9,130 nucleotides of DNA from positions 1-9,130 of the forward strand of contig JALRGJ010000038.1 in assembly GCA_023253435.1 (NCBI GenBank). Direction: 5' to 3'. Below, piece after piece: positions 1 through 7,905 of this stretch. The translations under genes were made by a program, and so were the position numbers. How positions within the stretch are numbered: position 1 is the stretch's first letter; every line of letters begins with the position of its first letter. The notes below the pieces were generated by a model. It made no database searches, was not told the origin of the DNA, and saw only the letters and a program-made list of their open reading frames with translations. This stretch comes from Ilumatobacteraceae bacterium. Lineage in GTDB: Bacteria; Actinomycetota; Acidimicrobiia; Acidimicrobiales; Ilumatobacteraceae.

Positions 1-363
1 GCGCTACTGGGAGCCGGTTACAAGTTCCTTGCAAACAAGTACTACCTCGATGTTCTCTACGAGAAGATCATTGTTCGTTCTATTGCGTACCCAATTGCTC
101 GTGGTGCGTATTGGATCAATCAGAACGTCCTCGACGGCGTTGTTAATGGTGCCGGTACTGGCTCCAAAGCAATTGCAGGTTGGGTGTACCGCAATGTCGA
201 TCAGAAAGTGGTCGATGCTGCGGTGAACGGATCAGGTCATCTGGCAGAAGGTGCCGGAGAAGGCTTGCGTCCAGTTCAATCCGGAAAAGTCAACATGTAC
301 GGAGCGTTGCTGTTCGGCGCAGCCGCCATTGGCGCACTCGTACTCGTCATCATTAATAGCTGA
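1..363 (+). CDS. nuoL: NADH-quinone oxidoreductase subunit L, C-terminal part (5' truncated by window)
   Basis: The reading frame is open from base 1 to a TGA at 361-363 and encodes the last 120 residues. NuoL is the most distal antiporter-like, proton-pumping subunit of the membrane arm of complex I. The visible part contains YKFLANKYYLDVLYEKIIV, a typical NuoL segment following the antiporter core. A long amphipathic stretch rich in Gly, Ala and Val comes next, in the region where NuoL carries its lateral helix. A final hydrophobic helix (GALLFGAAAIGALVLVII) then ends two residues before the stop. The identification rests on this C-terminal pattern plus the immediately downstream nuoM and nuoN, which is the standard L-M-N order. 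The start and the catalytic Lys/Glu residues lie outside the window. The gap to nuoM is 14 bases. Confidence 0.9.
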   Translation, partial: ALLGAGYKFLANKYYLDVLYEKIIVRSIAYPIARGAYWINQNVLDGVVNGAGTGSKAIAGWVYRNVDQKVVDAAVNGSGHLAEGAGEGLRPVQSGKVNMYGALLFGAAAIGALVLVIINS

Positions 364-377
364 GGGAGAACATAGAC

Positions 378-1925
378 ATGGATATCCAAGGTCTTACAGA
401 GCACAGTTGGGTGCTGACAGCGGGCACATTTTTGCCCCTTGTTGGTGTCCTCATCATGCTCTTCATTCCGAAGAAAGACGAGGCACTGTCAAAGGCTGTT
501 GCTATCGGTACTGCAGCGATCACGCTGGGTATTGGTATCTACACCTTGATCGCTTTCAACTACGACAAAGCCGATGTCATGCAGTTCGGTGCTCGTCACG
601 AGTGGATCTCAGTTATTAAGTCTTCGTATTACATCGGTATTGATGGCATCAGCTTGCCGTTGTATGTGTTGTCAATGGTGATCACTCTTCTCGTGATGAT
701 CTACAGCTGGGACCATGTCCCATCTCCTGGCAATGCCAAAGCCTTCTTTATTCTCATGCTCGTTTTGCAAACAGGTATGGCCGGTACATTCATTGCCCGC
801 GATCTAGTTCTCTTCTTCGTTTTCTTTGAACTGGTGTTGTTGCCCATGTACTTCATGATTGGTGTGTGGGGCGGAGAAAATCGTCAGTACGCATCGTTGA
901 AGTTCTTCTTGTACACCATGTTTGGTTCTGCTCTCATGTTGGTGGCTTTCTTGGCTCTGTTCTTCAAGACAGGTGCAGAGAGTTTTGCAATCCCTTACCT
1001 CATTGAGAACGGTGGAGAAATTGCAAAGAACACGCAAATCTGGATCTTTGCAGGCATGTTTGTTGGATTCGCCGTAAAAGTTCCTATGTTCCCGTTCCAT
1101 ACCTGGTTGCCAGATGCTCACACTCAAGCACCTACACAGGGTTCAGTGATCTTGGCTGCAATTTTGTTGAAGTTGGGTACGTACGGTTTTGTGAGAATTG
1201 CAATTCCTGTTCTGCCAGACGCAGCAATGGAGTGGGCTCCATACATTGGTCTACTTGCAGTCATTGGAATCATCTATGGAGCACTTGGCTGTTTGGCCCA
1301 AACTGACATGAAGCGTTTGATTGCGTTTTCCTCAGTTGCTCACATGGGTTTCGTGATGTTAGGAATTTCCACCTTGACGTCATTCGGTCTGAATGCAGCG
1401 ATGTTCGGAATGGTGGCTCACGGTCTCATCACCGGCATGTTGTTCTTTGTGGCGGGTTCTGTAAAAGAGCGCTATCACACATTGGAAATCAAGCGTCTGT
1501 CTGGAATGTTGGTGCAAATGCCAAAACTTGGATGGATTCTGGGCTTCTGTGCAATGGCATCACTCGGCTTGCCAGGCCTTGCCGGATTCTGGGGTGAGTT
1601 CCCTGCGATCTTGTCTGCATATAACCCTGCCGATGGACTCCCTGTTGAGACCTTCCGCACATACATGGTGATTGCGGCAATCGGAACAGTCTTTGCTGCT
1701 GCGTATTTGTTGTGGCTCTATCAGCGCACCGCATTCGGTGAGCCAACAGCAGAGTTTTCACCCGGACACGGCCATGATGAAGACATTCACGATGTGAACA
1801 AATTTGAGTGGGTTGCATGGACGCCACTTCTGATTGCCATCGTTGTTTTTGGTGTGTACCCACAACTGATGTTCAAGGTTCTTGACCCAGCAGTGGGCGT
1901 CACCCTCAAGGCATTCGGAGGCTGA
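378..1925 (+). CDS. nuoM: NADH-quinone oxidoreductase subunit M
   Basis: A complete 515-residue antiporter-like membrane subunit of complex I, which couples NADH:quinone electron transfer to proton translocation. The length fits the family (about 500 residues, 14 membrane helices). Conserved charged residues of the proton path are visible: E151 in FFELVLLPMYFMIGVWGG, K234 in KVPMFPFHTWLPDAH, K265 in ILLKLGTYG and E407 in GFWGEFP. By my alignment these match E. coli NuoM E144, K234, K265 and E407. The ATG at 378 has a GAGGGAG Shine-Dalgarno about 9 bases upstream, directly after the nuoL stop, so translation is probably coupled. One oddity is a short His/acidic stretch (GHGHDEDIHD, residues 463-472) in the loop before the last helices. 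The gene ends with TGA four bases before the nuoN start. Confidence 0.97.
   Translation: MDIQGLTEHSWVLTAGTFLPLVGVLIMLFIPKKDEALSKAVAIGTAAITLGIGIYTLIAFNYDKADVMQFGARHEWISVIKSSYYIGIDGISLPLYVLSMVITLLVMIYSWDHVPSPGNAKAFFILMLVLQTGMAGTFIARDLVLFFVFFELVLLPMYFMIGVWGGENRQYASLKFFLYTMFGSALMLVAFLALFFKTGAESFAIPYLIENGGEIAKNTQIWIFAGMFVGFAVKVPMFPFHTWLPDAHTQAPTQGSVILAAILLKLGTYGFVRIAIPVLPDAAMEWAPYIGLLAVIGIIYGALGCLAQTDMKRLIAFSSVAHMGFVMLGISTLTSFGLNAAMFGMVAHGLITGMLFFVAGSVKERYHTLEIKRLSGMLVQMPKLGWILGFCAMASLGLPGLAGFWGEFPAILSAYNPADGLPVETFRTYMVIAAIGTVFAAAYLLWLYQRTAFGEPTAEFSPGHGHDEDIHDVNKFEWVAWTPLLIAIVVFGVYPQLMFKVLDPAVGVTLKAFGG
1917..1921 (+). promoter_or_regulatory. Ribosome binding site deciding the nuoN start
   Basis: GGAGG lies inside the last codons of nuoM, 8 bases before the GTG at 1930. 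This is the only good Shine-Dalgarno near the beginning of the nuoN frame. It argues for the GTG start rather than the upstream ATG at 1882, which lies well within nuoM. Confidence 0.8.
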
Positions 1926-1929
1926 TCTC

Positions 1930-3435
1930 GTGCTGAGCACACTTCTCGCTTCAGTGTCGTGGACATCTCCCACGATCGATTACCACGCACTCGCCCCAGA
2001 GATCATCTTGGGTGGGGGAATTGTGGTGCTTCTTTTGCTCGATCTCTTTGTGTCGGATGCGAAAAAGTGGTTGCTTACCCCAGTTGCCAGCTTCACTCTG
2101 CTTGCTTCATTCATCCCAGTTGTCACGCTTGCGCTCAGTGATGTTGGTGCACGTTCACTTTTTGATGGACGCTATGAAATAGACAAGTTCAGCTTGGTGC
2201 TCAAAGGTCTGTTCCTCATCGCTGGCTACGTAGTGGTGTTGTTGGCAACAGATCATCTTCGTGAGGGTGACTATTACCAAGGTGAGTTCTGGTTCTTGAT
2301 GCTCTCCAGCATTTTGGGAATGGTCATGATGGCTTCTAGCCGTGACATGGTGTCCATCTTTGTGTCACTTGAATTCCTGTCTATTCCGGCATACATGATG
2401 GCTGCCTGGCGTAAGCGAGACCGTTTAAGTAATGAAGCGGGCGTGAAGTACTACCTATTAGGTGTATTCGCTTCTGCAATCATGCTGTACGGAATGTCGT
2501 TGCTATACGGCATTACAAACTCCACAAAGCTCACCGAAATCGGTACAGCACTTGGTGAGTCTGTAACACCTGTTCGCGCCCTCGCAGTGTTCTTCGTCGT
2601 CATTGGTTTTGCGTTCAAAGTGTCTGCCGTTCCTTTCCATACCTGGGCACCAGATACATATCAGGGTGCACCAACTCCGGTCACCGCTTTCTTGTCTGTG
2701 GCCTCTAAGGCGGCAGGTTTCGTTGCTTTGGTAACAGTGGTCTACGTGGGATTCCCAGGATCACATGAAGTATGGCAACCAGTGTTTTGGATCTTGTCTG
2801 CACTCACTATGACCGTGGGCAACGTGATGGCGTTACGCCAAACCAATATTGTTCGAATGCTTGCGTACTCATCTGTGGCACAAGGTGGCTTTATTTTGAT
2901 GCCACTTTCTGTGGCAGGGATTGCAGAGCAGTCGGCGCTTCGCGCAGTTGTTGCTTATCTCTTGGTGTACGCAGCCACCAACCTTGGTGTGTTTGCAGTT
3001 GTCATGATTGTTGCTCGCAAAACACAGAGCGGTGAGATCTCCTCATATGGCGGCTTGTTCTCATATGCGCCAGGTGTGGCCACGATGATGACTTTGTTCA
3101 TGGCGTCCCTTGCAGGAATTCCTCCTCTTGGTGGATGGTTTGGCAAGTTTGCGGCATTCCATTCATTGGTCTCTGCTGGCACTAATTGGTCGTACACGCT
3201 TGCCGTTATTGGCGGTGTGAACTCAGTTGTTGCTTTTGGTTATTACGGCAGAATCTTGCGCGAGATGTGGATGAAGCCAGTTCCACACGGTGACACCGCT
3301 CCAGTTGTTGTGCAGTCACCGCTTCTTGTGGCACTCATCATTACCGGTGTTTCCACTCTGGTGTTGGGTACGTTCCCTGGCATCGTGATGCACTTTGGTG
3401 ACATTGCCGGCCTCACCGGTGCCCTCGTCAAGTAG
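1930..3435 (+). CDS. nuoN: NADH-quinone oxidoreductase subunit N
   Basis: A 501-residue antiporter-like subunit of the complex I membrane arm, the one nearest the small membrane subunits and the quinone site. I chose the GTG at 1930 because GGAGG precedes it by 8 bases and the protein then begins with a normal N-terminus leading into APEIILGGGIVVLLLLDLF. The in-frame ATG at 1882 would add 16 residues of nuoM shadow sequence. Key residues are present: E148 in SLEFLSIPAYMMAAW, K230 in FAFKVSAVPFHTWAPD, K260 in VASKAAGF and K406 in GWFGKF. The last is Lys, as is characteristic of NuoN, where NuoM has Glu. The length is close to the roughly 485 residues of E. coli NuoN. The stop codon at 3433-3435 overlaps the reading frame of the following methyltransferase, implying one transcript and translational coupling. 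Confidence 0.96.
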   Translation: MLSTLLASVSWTSPTIDYHALAPEIILGGGIVVLLLLDLFVSDAKKWLLTPVASFTLLASFIPVVTLALSDVGARSLFDGRYEIDKFSLVLKGLFLIAGYVVVLLATDHLREGDYYQGEFWFLMLSSILGMVMMASSRDMVSIFVSLEFLSIPAYMMAAWRKRDRLSNEAGVKYYLLGVFASAIMLYGMSLLYGITNSTKLTEIGTALGESVTPVRALAVFFVVIGFAFKVSAVPFHTWAPDTYQGAPTPVTAFLSVASKAAGFVALVTVVYVGFPGSHEVWQPVFWILSALTMTVGNVMALRQTNIVRMLAYSSVAQGGFILMPLSVAGIAEQSALRAVVAYLLVYAATNLGVFAVVMIVARKTQSGEISSYGGLFSYAPGVATMMTLFMASLAGIPPLGGWFGKFAAFHSLVSAGTNWSYTLAVIGGVNSVVAFGYYGRILREMWMKPVPHGDTAPVVVQSPLLVALIITGVSTLVLGTFPGIVMHFGDIAGLTGALVK

Positions 3436-4447
3436 TCATATTCACGCTGCGATTGCAGCGTCTAGCGGGGCAATACCGTTCTCAGAGTTCATGGCTCTTG
3501 CCTTGTATGGGCCAGATGGTTTCTACTCAACAACCGGTAGAGCGGGAAGACGGGGTGATTTTCTTACATCGCCTGAAGTAGGCCCTTTGTTTGGCACTGT
3601 GCTTGCGCAATTTTGTGACGAAGTGTGGCACAACGTAGGTGAGCCAAGTGATTTCACAATCATTGATGCCGGGGCAGGGCCGGGCACATTGGCACGTTCA
3701 ATACTTGCTGCTGATCCATTGTGTTTGAAAAATGGCAAGTATGTGGCAGTTGAAGTGAGTCAACAACAAAGATCACAACATCCAGAAGGCATTCAGTCTG
3801 TTGCAATGATGCCAACCCATGTTGAAAACGGAGTCGTGATTGCTAATGAGTTGTTAGACAATCTGCCTTTTGAATTATGGGTGTATGACGATGGTTGGAA
3901 AGAGGCATATGTGGTGAGTTCTGGAGAGGGTTTCTCTGAAGTTCTCATGAACAAGCCCATTCCCACATGCTTACCAACGCGTGCACCATTGGGGTCTCGG
4001 GCACCAGTACAACGAGCCGCAGGAGAGTGGCTGCGCTCCTCTTTACAATCACTGAACAAAGGTTCAATAGTTGTTATTGATTACTGCACTGCTCTCACTG
4101 CGGAAGTTGCGTCTATGCCTTGGCGTGAATGGTTGAGAACATATACCGGCCACAACAAAGGTGCTCATTATCTAAAAGACATAGGGCAACAAGACATCAC
4201 CACCCAAGTCATTATTGATCAACTCTCTGAAGTGCGAGAGCCAGACTCCGTGAGGAGTCAATCACAGTTCTTACAACTGCTGGGCATAGATGATCTGGTG
4301 GCAGAAGGGAAAAGGTTGTGGGAGGAATCCGCTTCATCGCCCACCCTTGCTGCAATGAAAATGCGCAGCCGTGTGAGTGAGGCAGAGGCTCTCTTAGATC
4401 CAACCGGCCTAGGGAATTTCACTGTCCTTGAGTGGCGTATTCGTTGA
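3419..4447 (+). CDS. MidA/NDUFAF7-family class I SAM-dependent methyltransferase
   Basis: About 342 residues, matching the MidA (DUF185) protein-arginine methyltransferase family; known members include mitochondrial NDUFAF7, which methylates a complex I subunit during assembly. Visible family signatures, in order: IPFSEFMALALYGPDGFYS, GRRGDFLTSPEVGPLFG, SAM-binding motif I IIDAGAGPGTLA (Asp83 to Gly89), NELLDNLPFELW (from N143) and a C-terminal IGQQDITTQV. It is therefore a full-length, soluble, probably cytoplasmic enzyme. The start is uncertain: candidates in frame are TTG 3395, GTG 3398, TTG 3404 and GTG 3419, none with a good Shine-Dalgarno. I prefer GTG 3419 because it leaves a short N-terminus before the conserved region, and it overlaps nuoN by 17 bases. 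Position after nuoL-M-N suggests a role in complex I assembly or modification; that is inference. The bacterial substrate is not known from this sequence. Confidence 0.85.
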   Translation: MPSSSSHIHAAIAASSGAIPFSEFMALALYGPDGFYSTTGRAGRRGDFLTSPEVGPLFGTVLAQFCDEVWHNVGEPSDFTIIDAGAGPGTLARSILAADPLCLKNGKYVAVEVSQQQRSQHPEGIQSVAMMPTHVENGVVIANELLDNLPFELWVYDDGWKEAYVVSSGEGFSEVLMNKPIPTCLPTRAPLGSRAPVQRAAGEWLRSSLQSLNKGSIVVIDYCTALTAEVASMPWREWLRTYTGHNKGAHYLKDIGQQDITTQVIIDQLSEVREPDSVRSQSQFLQLLGIDDLVAEGKRLWEESASSPTLAAMKMRSRVSEAEALLDPTGLGNFTVLEWRIR

Positions 4448-4465
4448 TCACCACATAGTTGGTAA

Positions 4466-5365
4466 TTAATCGGGTCGGCTTGTGAGATATGCCCCAATTA
4501 TGACCACACACATTCCAATCACCGCAAGCACGGTGACTTTCTCATCGCGAAATATCAGTCCCAAGATGGTGGCAACGATGGGAGTGAAGAACACACCAAT
4601 GACGCCTCTTACAGCGCCAGCTCGAACCATCAACATTCCGTACATGACATAGGCAAACCCCGTGCCAAAAGCTCCTAATACAAGCAATGCAAAAAATGCG
4701 GACCACGAGAAAGTGCTGTCAAAGAAGGCCGGTATTCCTAGTGGTAGAGAAAAGACCAACGCAAACATTTCTTGCCAGAGAAGAACAGGGAGAGTTCCAT
4801 ATTTCATCTGCATCTCTCGCGACAAAATACTGGTGAACGCATAGCAGCATGTAGCGCTCAAGAGAAAGAGAACTCCGTGAACTGATGCTCCTTTGTCATC
4901 ACCAACACTGCCAAATGAAATGAAAGCAATTCCAACAAACCCAATGAGCACTGCCAGCACTCGTCGGCGAGATGGCATAGATCTGGTAAGGATTGCTGCT
5001 GCAACAACCGTGGTGATGGGGATGGATCCGTTAATCATTCCCGCAACAGACGAAGAAACTGATTGTTCGGCGAGGGGATAGAGAAAAAATGGAAAGGTCA
5101 TTGCAACTAATCCGAGTAATGCCACCCGCTTGATGTCTTCTTTGGCGAGCATTTTTCGTGAGGCCGGAAAACATGCAAGAGCTAGGGCGCCAAAGCCAAG
5201 ACGAGCCACAGGAACAACCCCTGTGGCTACATGGTCAATTGCAATTGCAATGAAGAGAAAGGAAGCGCCCCAGGTAAGGGCAACCGCTGAGGTCATTCCC
5301 CACTCGGCCAGTCCAAAATGGTGTTGGGTATCGCGACCAAGTACCGATTTACTCACGTCTGCCAT
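4466..5365 (-). CDS. EamA/DMT-family transporter, substrate unknown
   Basis: A 299-residue membrane protein with about ten hydrophobic helices arranged as two EamA repeats, the layout of the drug/metabolite transporter superfamily. The first repeat opens with LTWGASFLFIAIAI (residues 30-43), the characteristic WG-x-x-F helix. The end of the second repeat has FTPIVATILGLIFRDEKVT (260-278), matching the usual P-x-x-A and acidic-residue helix pair. I chose the ATG at 5365 because GAAGGA sits five bases upstream of it. The longer ATG at 5395 has no Shine-Dalgarno and would add ten residues, including WRRTR, that look non-native. It faces the methyltransferase tail to tail with 18 bases between, and is divergent from acs. 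Family members export amino acids, nucleosides or other metabolites, so substrate cannot be assigned. A link to acetate use through acs is not supported beyond adjacency. Confidence 0.88.
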   Translation of the reverse strand: MADVSKSVLGRDTQHHFGLAEWGMTSAVALTWGASFLFIAIAIDHVATGVVPVARLGFGALALACFPASRKMLAKEDIKRVALLGLVAMTFPFFLYPLAEQSVSSSVAGMINGSIPITTVVAAAILTRSMPSRRRVLAVLIGFVGIAFISFGSVGDDKGASVHGVLFLLSATCCYAFTSILSREMQMKYGTLPVLLWQEMFALVFSLPLGIPAFFDSTFSWSAFFALLVLGAFGTGFAYVMYGMLMVRAGAVRGVIGVFFTPIVATILGLIFRDEKVTVLAVIGMCVVIIGAYLTSRPD

Positions 5366-5370
5366 TCTTG

Positions 5371-5376
5371 TCCTTC
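5371..5376 (-). promoter_or_regulatory. Ribosome binding site deciding the DMT transporter start
   Basis: On the minus strand GAAGGA ends five bases before the ATG at 5365, a good match to the anti-Shine-Dalgarno. The alternative upstream ATG at 5395 has nothing comparable. Confidence 0.7.
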
Positions 5377-5423
5377 GCCATGGGAGAAGCACCATTCATT
5401 TCAGTAATGTCGGGAGAGTTACT

Positions 5424-5429
5424 AGGGGG
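5424..5429 (+). promoter_or_regulatory. Ribosome binding site deciding the acs start
   Basis: AGGGGG lies six bases before the ATG at 5436. It supports this start over the much longer open frame that begins at 5130 and runs antisense through the transporter gene. Confidence 0.75.
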
Positions 5430-5435
5430 CAGATC

Positions 5436-7388
5436 ATGACTGAAAACCACGACACCATCGATGCACTGCAGTGGGAAAAACGCACTTTTCCACCGTCTGA
5501 AGCGTTTAAGAAGAATTCTCTCGTAGTAGGTACTCATCTCTATGACGAGGCCAACAAAGATTACGAAGCCTTTTGGGCACGTCAAGCGTCTGAACTCGTG
5601 GAGTGGTCTCAGCCCTGGAACACCATTTGTGAGTGGGATCTTCCATTTAGCAAGTGGTTTGTTGGTGGAACAGTAAATGTCTCTTACAACTGTCTGGATC
5701 GTCATGTACTTGCGGGGAGAGGCGACAAAGTGGCATTTCATTTTGAAGGTGAGCCAGGTGACACCCGAACAGTTACTTACGCTCAACTACTTGATGAAGT
5801 GCAGCGTTTTGCCAACGTGTTGAAAGATTTGGGCGTTCAGAAGGGTGATCGCGTCAATATTTATTTGCCCATGATCGTGGAAGCCGCAGTAGCCATGCTG
5901 GCTTGTGCCCGCATTGGTGCAGCACATTCAGTGGTCTTTGGTGGGTTCTCCTCGCAAGCACTTGCAGACAGAATCAATGATGCCGAGGCAAAAGTTCTGA
6001 TTACTGCCGATGGTGGATACAGGCGTGGTGAAGTATTTGCTCTTAAGCCACAAGCAGATGAAGCCTTGGAGTCAACACCCACCGTCACGGCTGTTGTTGT
6101 TGTGAAGCGTGGTGGGAATGACGTTGAGATGATTCCAGGAAGAGACCATTGGTACCACGAGCTCATGGCTACAGCCGATGCGGTATGCCCAGCTGAACCG
6201 ATGGATTCAGAACAGCTCCTTTTCCTTTTATATACGTCTGGAACAACAGGGAAGCCAAAGGGAATCATGCATACCACTGGTGGGTATCTCACTCACGTGA
6301 CGTACACGCACAAGTACGTGTTTGATCTCAATCCAGAAAAAGATATTTATTGGTGCACTGCAGATGTCGGTTGGATTACTGGGCATAGTTACATCGTGTA
6401 TGGCCCACTCAGTAATGGCGCAACACAGGTGATGTATGAGGGAGTTCCGAACTACCCAGGCAATGACCGTATGTGGTCCATCATTGAGAAATATAAGGTC
6501 ACCATTTTTTATACAGCTCCCACTGCAATTCGTACATTTATGAAGTGGGGAGTGGAAGAGCCAGCAAAACATGACCTCTCTTCACTTCGTCTCCTAGGCA
6601 GTGTCGGAGAGCCCATTAATCCAGAAGCGTGGATGTGGTACCACGAGAACATTGGGCGGGGTAATTGCCCCATTGTTGACACCTGGTGGCAAACAGAAAC
6701 TGGTGGAATCATGATCTCGCCTCTTCCGGGTGCAACAACCACAAAACCTGGTTCTGCAACTTTTCCACTTCCAGGTATCGGTGCTGAGTTGTTAGATGAT
6801 GAAGGCAAATCAGTCAAACATGGTGGTGGTTATCTCACGCTCACGCATCCGTGGCCTGGAATGTTGCGTGGTATCTGGCGTGATCCAGAGCGTTACAAAG
6901 ATGCTTATTGGTCACGTTTTGAGAATCGATACTTTGCCGGTGATGGGGCAAAGTTGGATGATGACGGCTATCTGTGGCTGCTCGGCAGAGTAGACGATGT
7001 CATGAATGTGTCTGGTCACCGCATCTCTACAACAGAAGTGGAGTCTGCTTTGGTGTCTCACCCAGCAGTTGCAGAAGCAGCAGTTGTTGGTGCAAATGAT
7101 GCAACAACTGGTCAGGCCATCATTGCGTATGTCACCTTGGTAGGGGGCAATGAAGTTGATGAACAGGTGTTGCGTAATCACGTTGCATCTGAAATTGGTG
7201 CGATTGCCAAGCCAAAAACTATTTACTTCACTCCAGATCTTCCAAAGACAAGAAGTGGCAAAATCATGCGTCGTTTATTGCGTGATGTTGCAGAGGGTAG
7301 AAATCTTGGTGATACCACTACTCTTGCTGATGCAAATGTGGTGAATGAGTTGCAGCGGCGTGCTGCTGAGGCTCCAAGCGAAGATTAG
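5436..7388 (+). CDS. acs: Acetyl-CoA synthetase, AMP-forming
   Basis: A 650-residue cytoplasmic enzyme that activates acetate with ATP to acetyl-AMP and then forms acetyl-CoA, allowing assimilation or recycling of acetate. Family motifs of the ANL superfamily are intact: the phosphate-binding loop YTSGTTGKPKG (266-276), the substrate-pocket motif TWWQTETGG (416-424), the hinge and A8 region GRVDDVMNVSGHR (517-529, hinge Asp520), and PKTRSGKIMRR ending the C-terminal domain. Its Lys609 is both the adenylation lysine and the residue regulated by acetylation in well-studied Acs proteins. The double Trp in the pocket motif is typical for acetate rather than larger acids. The start at 5436 follows AGGGGG and gives the family length; the frame remains open 306 bases further upstream but that part is antisense to the transporter. 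It ends 28 bases from the convergent yajQ. A propionyl-CoA synthetase is less likely but not excluded by eye. Confidence 0.95.
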   Translation: MTENHDTIDALQWEKRTFPPSEAFKKNSLVVGTHLYDEANKDYEAFWARQASELVEWSQPWNTICEWDLPFSKWFVGGTVNVSYNCLDRHVLAGRGDKVAFHFEGEPGDTRTVTYAQLLDEVQRFANVLKDLGVQKGDRVNIYLPMIVEAAVAMLACARIGAAHSVVFGGFSSQALADRINDAEAKVLITADGGYRRGEVFALKPQADEALESTPTVTAVVVVKRGGNDVEMIPGRDHWYHELMATADAVCPAEPMDSEQLLFLLYTSGTTGKPKGIMHTTGGYLTHVTYTHKYVFDLNPEKDIYWCTADVGWITGHSYIVYGPLSNGATQVMYEGVPNYPGNDRMWSIIEKYKVTIFYTAPTAIRTFMKWGVEEPAKHDLSSLRLLGSVGEPINPEAWMWYHENIGRGNCPIVDTWWQTETGGIMISPLPGATTTKPGSATFPLPGIGAELLDDEGKSVKHGGGYLTLTHPWPGMLRGIWRDPERYKDAYWSRFENRYFAGDGAKLDDDGYLWLLGRVDDVMNVSGHRISTTEVESALVSHPAVAEAAVVGANDATTGQAIIAYVTLVGGNEVDEQVLRNHVASEIGAIAKPKTIYFTPDLPKTRSGKIMRRLLRDVAEGRNLGDTTTLADANVVNELQRRAAEAPSED

Positions 7389-7416
7389 AAGTGCATCACA
7401 AGTGACAGTGCAGTAA

Positions 7417-7905
7417 TTAGTCGCGGAAGTTTTCAAACTGAAGAGGTAACTCAAGGTCTGAACTCTTCATGAGAGCCATCACTGCTTGCAAGTCATCACG
7501 CTTCTTGGAGGTGACGCGAACTTGGTCGCCTTGAGTTTGGCTGCTGACACCCTTAGGACCTTTTTCTTTGATCAGTTTGTTGATCTCTTTAGCTTTATCA
7601 GAGGTGATTCCGACTTTGATGGTCACCACCTGGCGAACCGTATCGCCAGAGGCCTGTTCGAATTTGCCCCAGTCAATGCCTTTTAAAGACAGGCCACGTT
7701 TCACAAACTTCTCCTCGAGCAAGACTCGAACGGCACGTGCTTTGTCTTCAGAAATGGTCTTAATGGTGATCACCAATTCGTTTTGCTCAATGGAGGAATT
7801 TGTCCCTTTGAAATCGAACCGCTGAGACATTTCTCTTTGGGCTTGGTCAACGGCATTCTTGAGCTCTTGGCGGTCTACTTCAGAAACAATGTCGAATGAA
7901 GGCAT
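7417..7905 (-). CDS. yajQ: YajQ-family nucleotide-binding protein (DUF520)
   Basis: A 162-residue protein, almost the same length as E. coli YajQ (163). It starts with MPSFDIVSEVD and carries the family hallmarks RFDFKGT (29-35), the Leu/Lys stretch around VKRGLSLKGIDWGK, and the C-terminal PLQFENFRD. The fold is two small alpha/beta domains with a nucleotide-binding role. Homologues in Xanthomonas and Pseudomonas bind cyclic di-GMP and act with transcription regulators, while other members bind nucleic acid or nucleotides; which applies here cannot be told. The ATG at 7905 lacks a Shine-Dalgarno (CCTTCCACCCC precedes it), so initiation may rely on a short or structured leader. It is convergent with acs and divergent from tRNA-Tyr. 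Confidence 0.93.
   Translation of the reverse strand: MPSFDIVSEVDRQELKNAVDQAQREMSQRFDFKGTNSSIEQNELVITIKTISEDKARAVRVLLEEKFVKRGLSLKGIDWGKFEQASGDTVRQVVTIKVGITSDKAKEINKLIKEKGPKGVSSQTQGDQVRVTSKKRDDLQAVMALMKSSDLELPLQFENFRD

Larger units (their letters stand above)
5366..5435. promoter_or_regulatory. Divergent intergenic region between the DMT transporter and acs
   Basis: Seventy bases separate two divergent start codons, so both promoters must lie here or extend into the opposing gene. On the + strand TAATGT (5405-5410) fits a TANNNT -10 box for acs with a leader of roughly 20 bases, but no convincing -35 box lies at the right distance. AGTAA (5403-5407) and TTACT (5419-5423) form a short inverted repeat that is too weak to call an operator. 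The regulatory role follows from gene orientation; the specific boxes are tentative. Confidence 0.4.

Noticed and set aside
251..619. 122-residue + frame spanning the nuoL/nuoM junction
   Set aside because: Out-of-frame translation of two conserved nuo genes.
804..1127. 107-residue minus-strand frame inside nuoM
   Set aside because: It lies wholly within a strongly conserved gene, has no Shine-Dalgarno context and no recognisable domain.
1489..1863. 124-residue minus-strand frame inside nuoM
   Set aside because: Shadow of the nuoM coding strand; composition rich in Cys, His, Arg and Gln typical of antisense translation.
4448..4465. Possible terminator between the methyltransferase and the transporter
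   Set aside because: ACCA and TGGT could pair around a six-base loop, but four pairs without a T tract is not convincing.
5403..5423. AGTAA/TTACT inverted repeat upstream of acs
   Set aside because: Five-base arms 11 bases apart are expected by chance in this AT-rich gap.
5349..5786. 145-residue minus-strand frame over the acs 5' end and the intergenic gap
   Set aside because: It overlaps conserved acs coding sequence and shows no family features.
7389..7416. Possible terminator between acs and yajQ
   Set aside because: Only a four-base TCAC/GTGA pairing with a two-base loop is visible, with no T tract.
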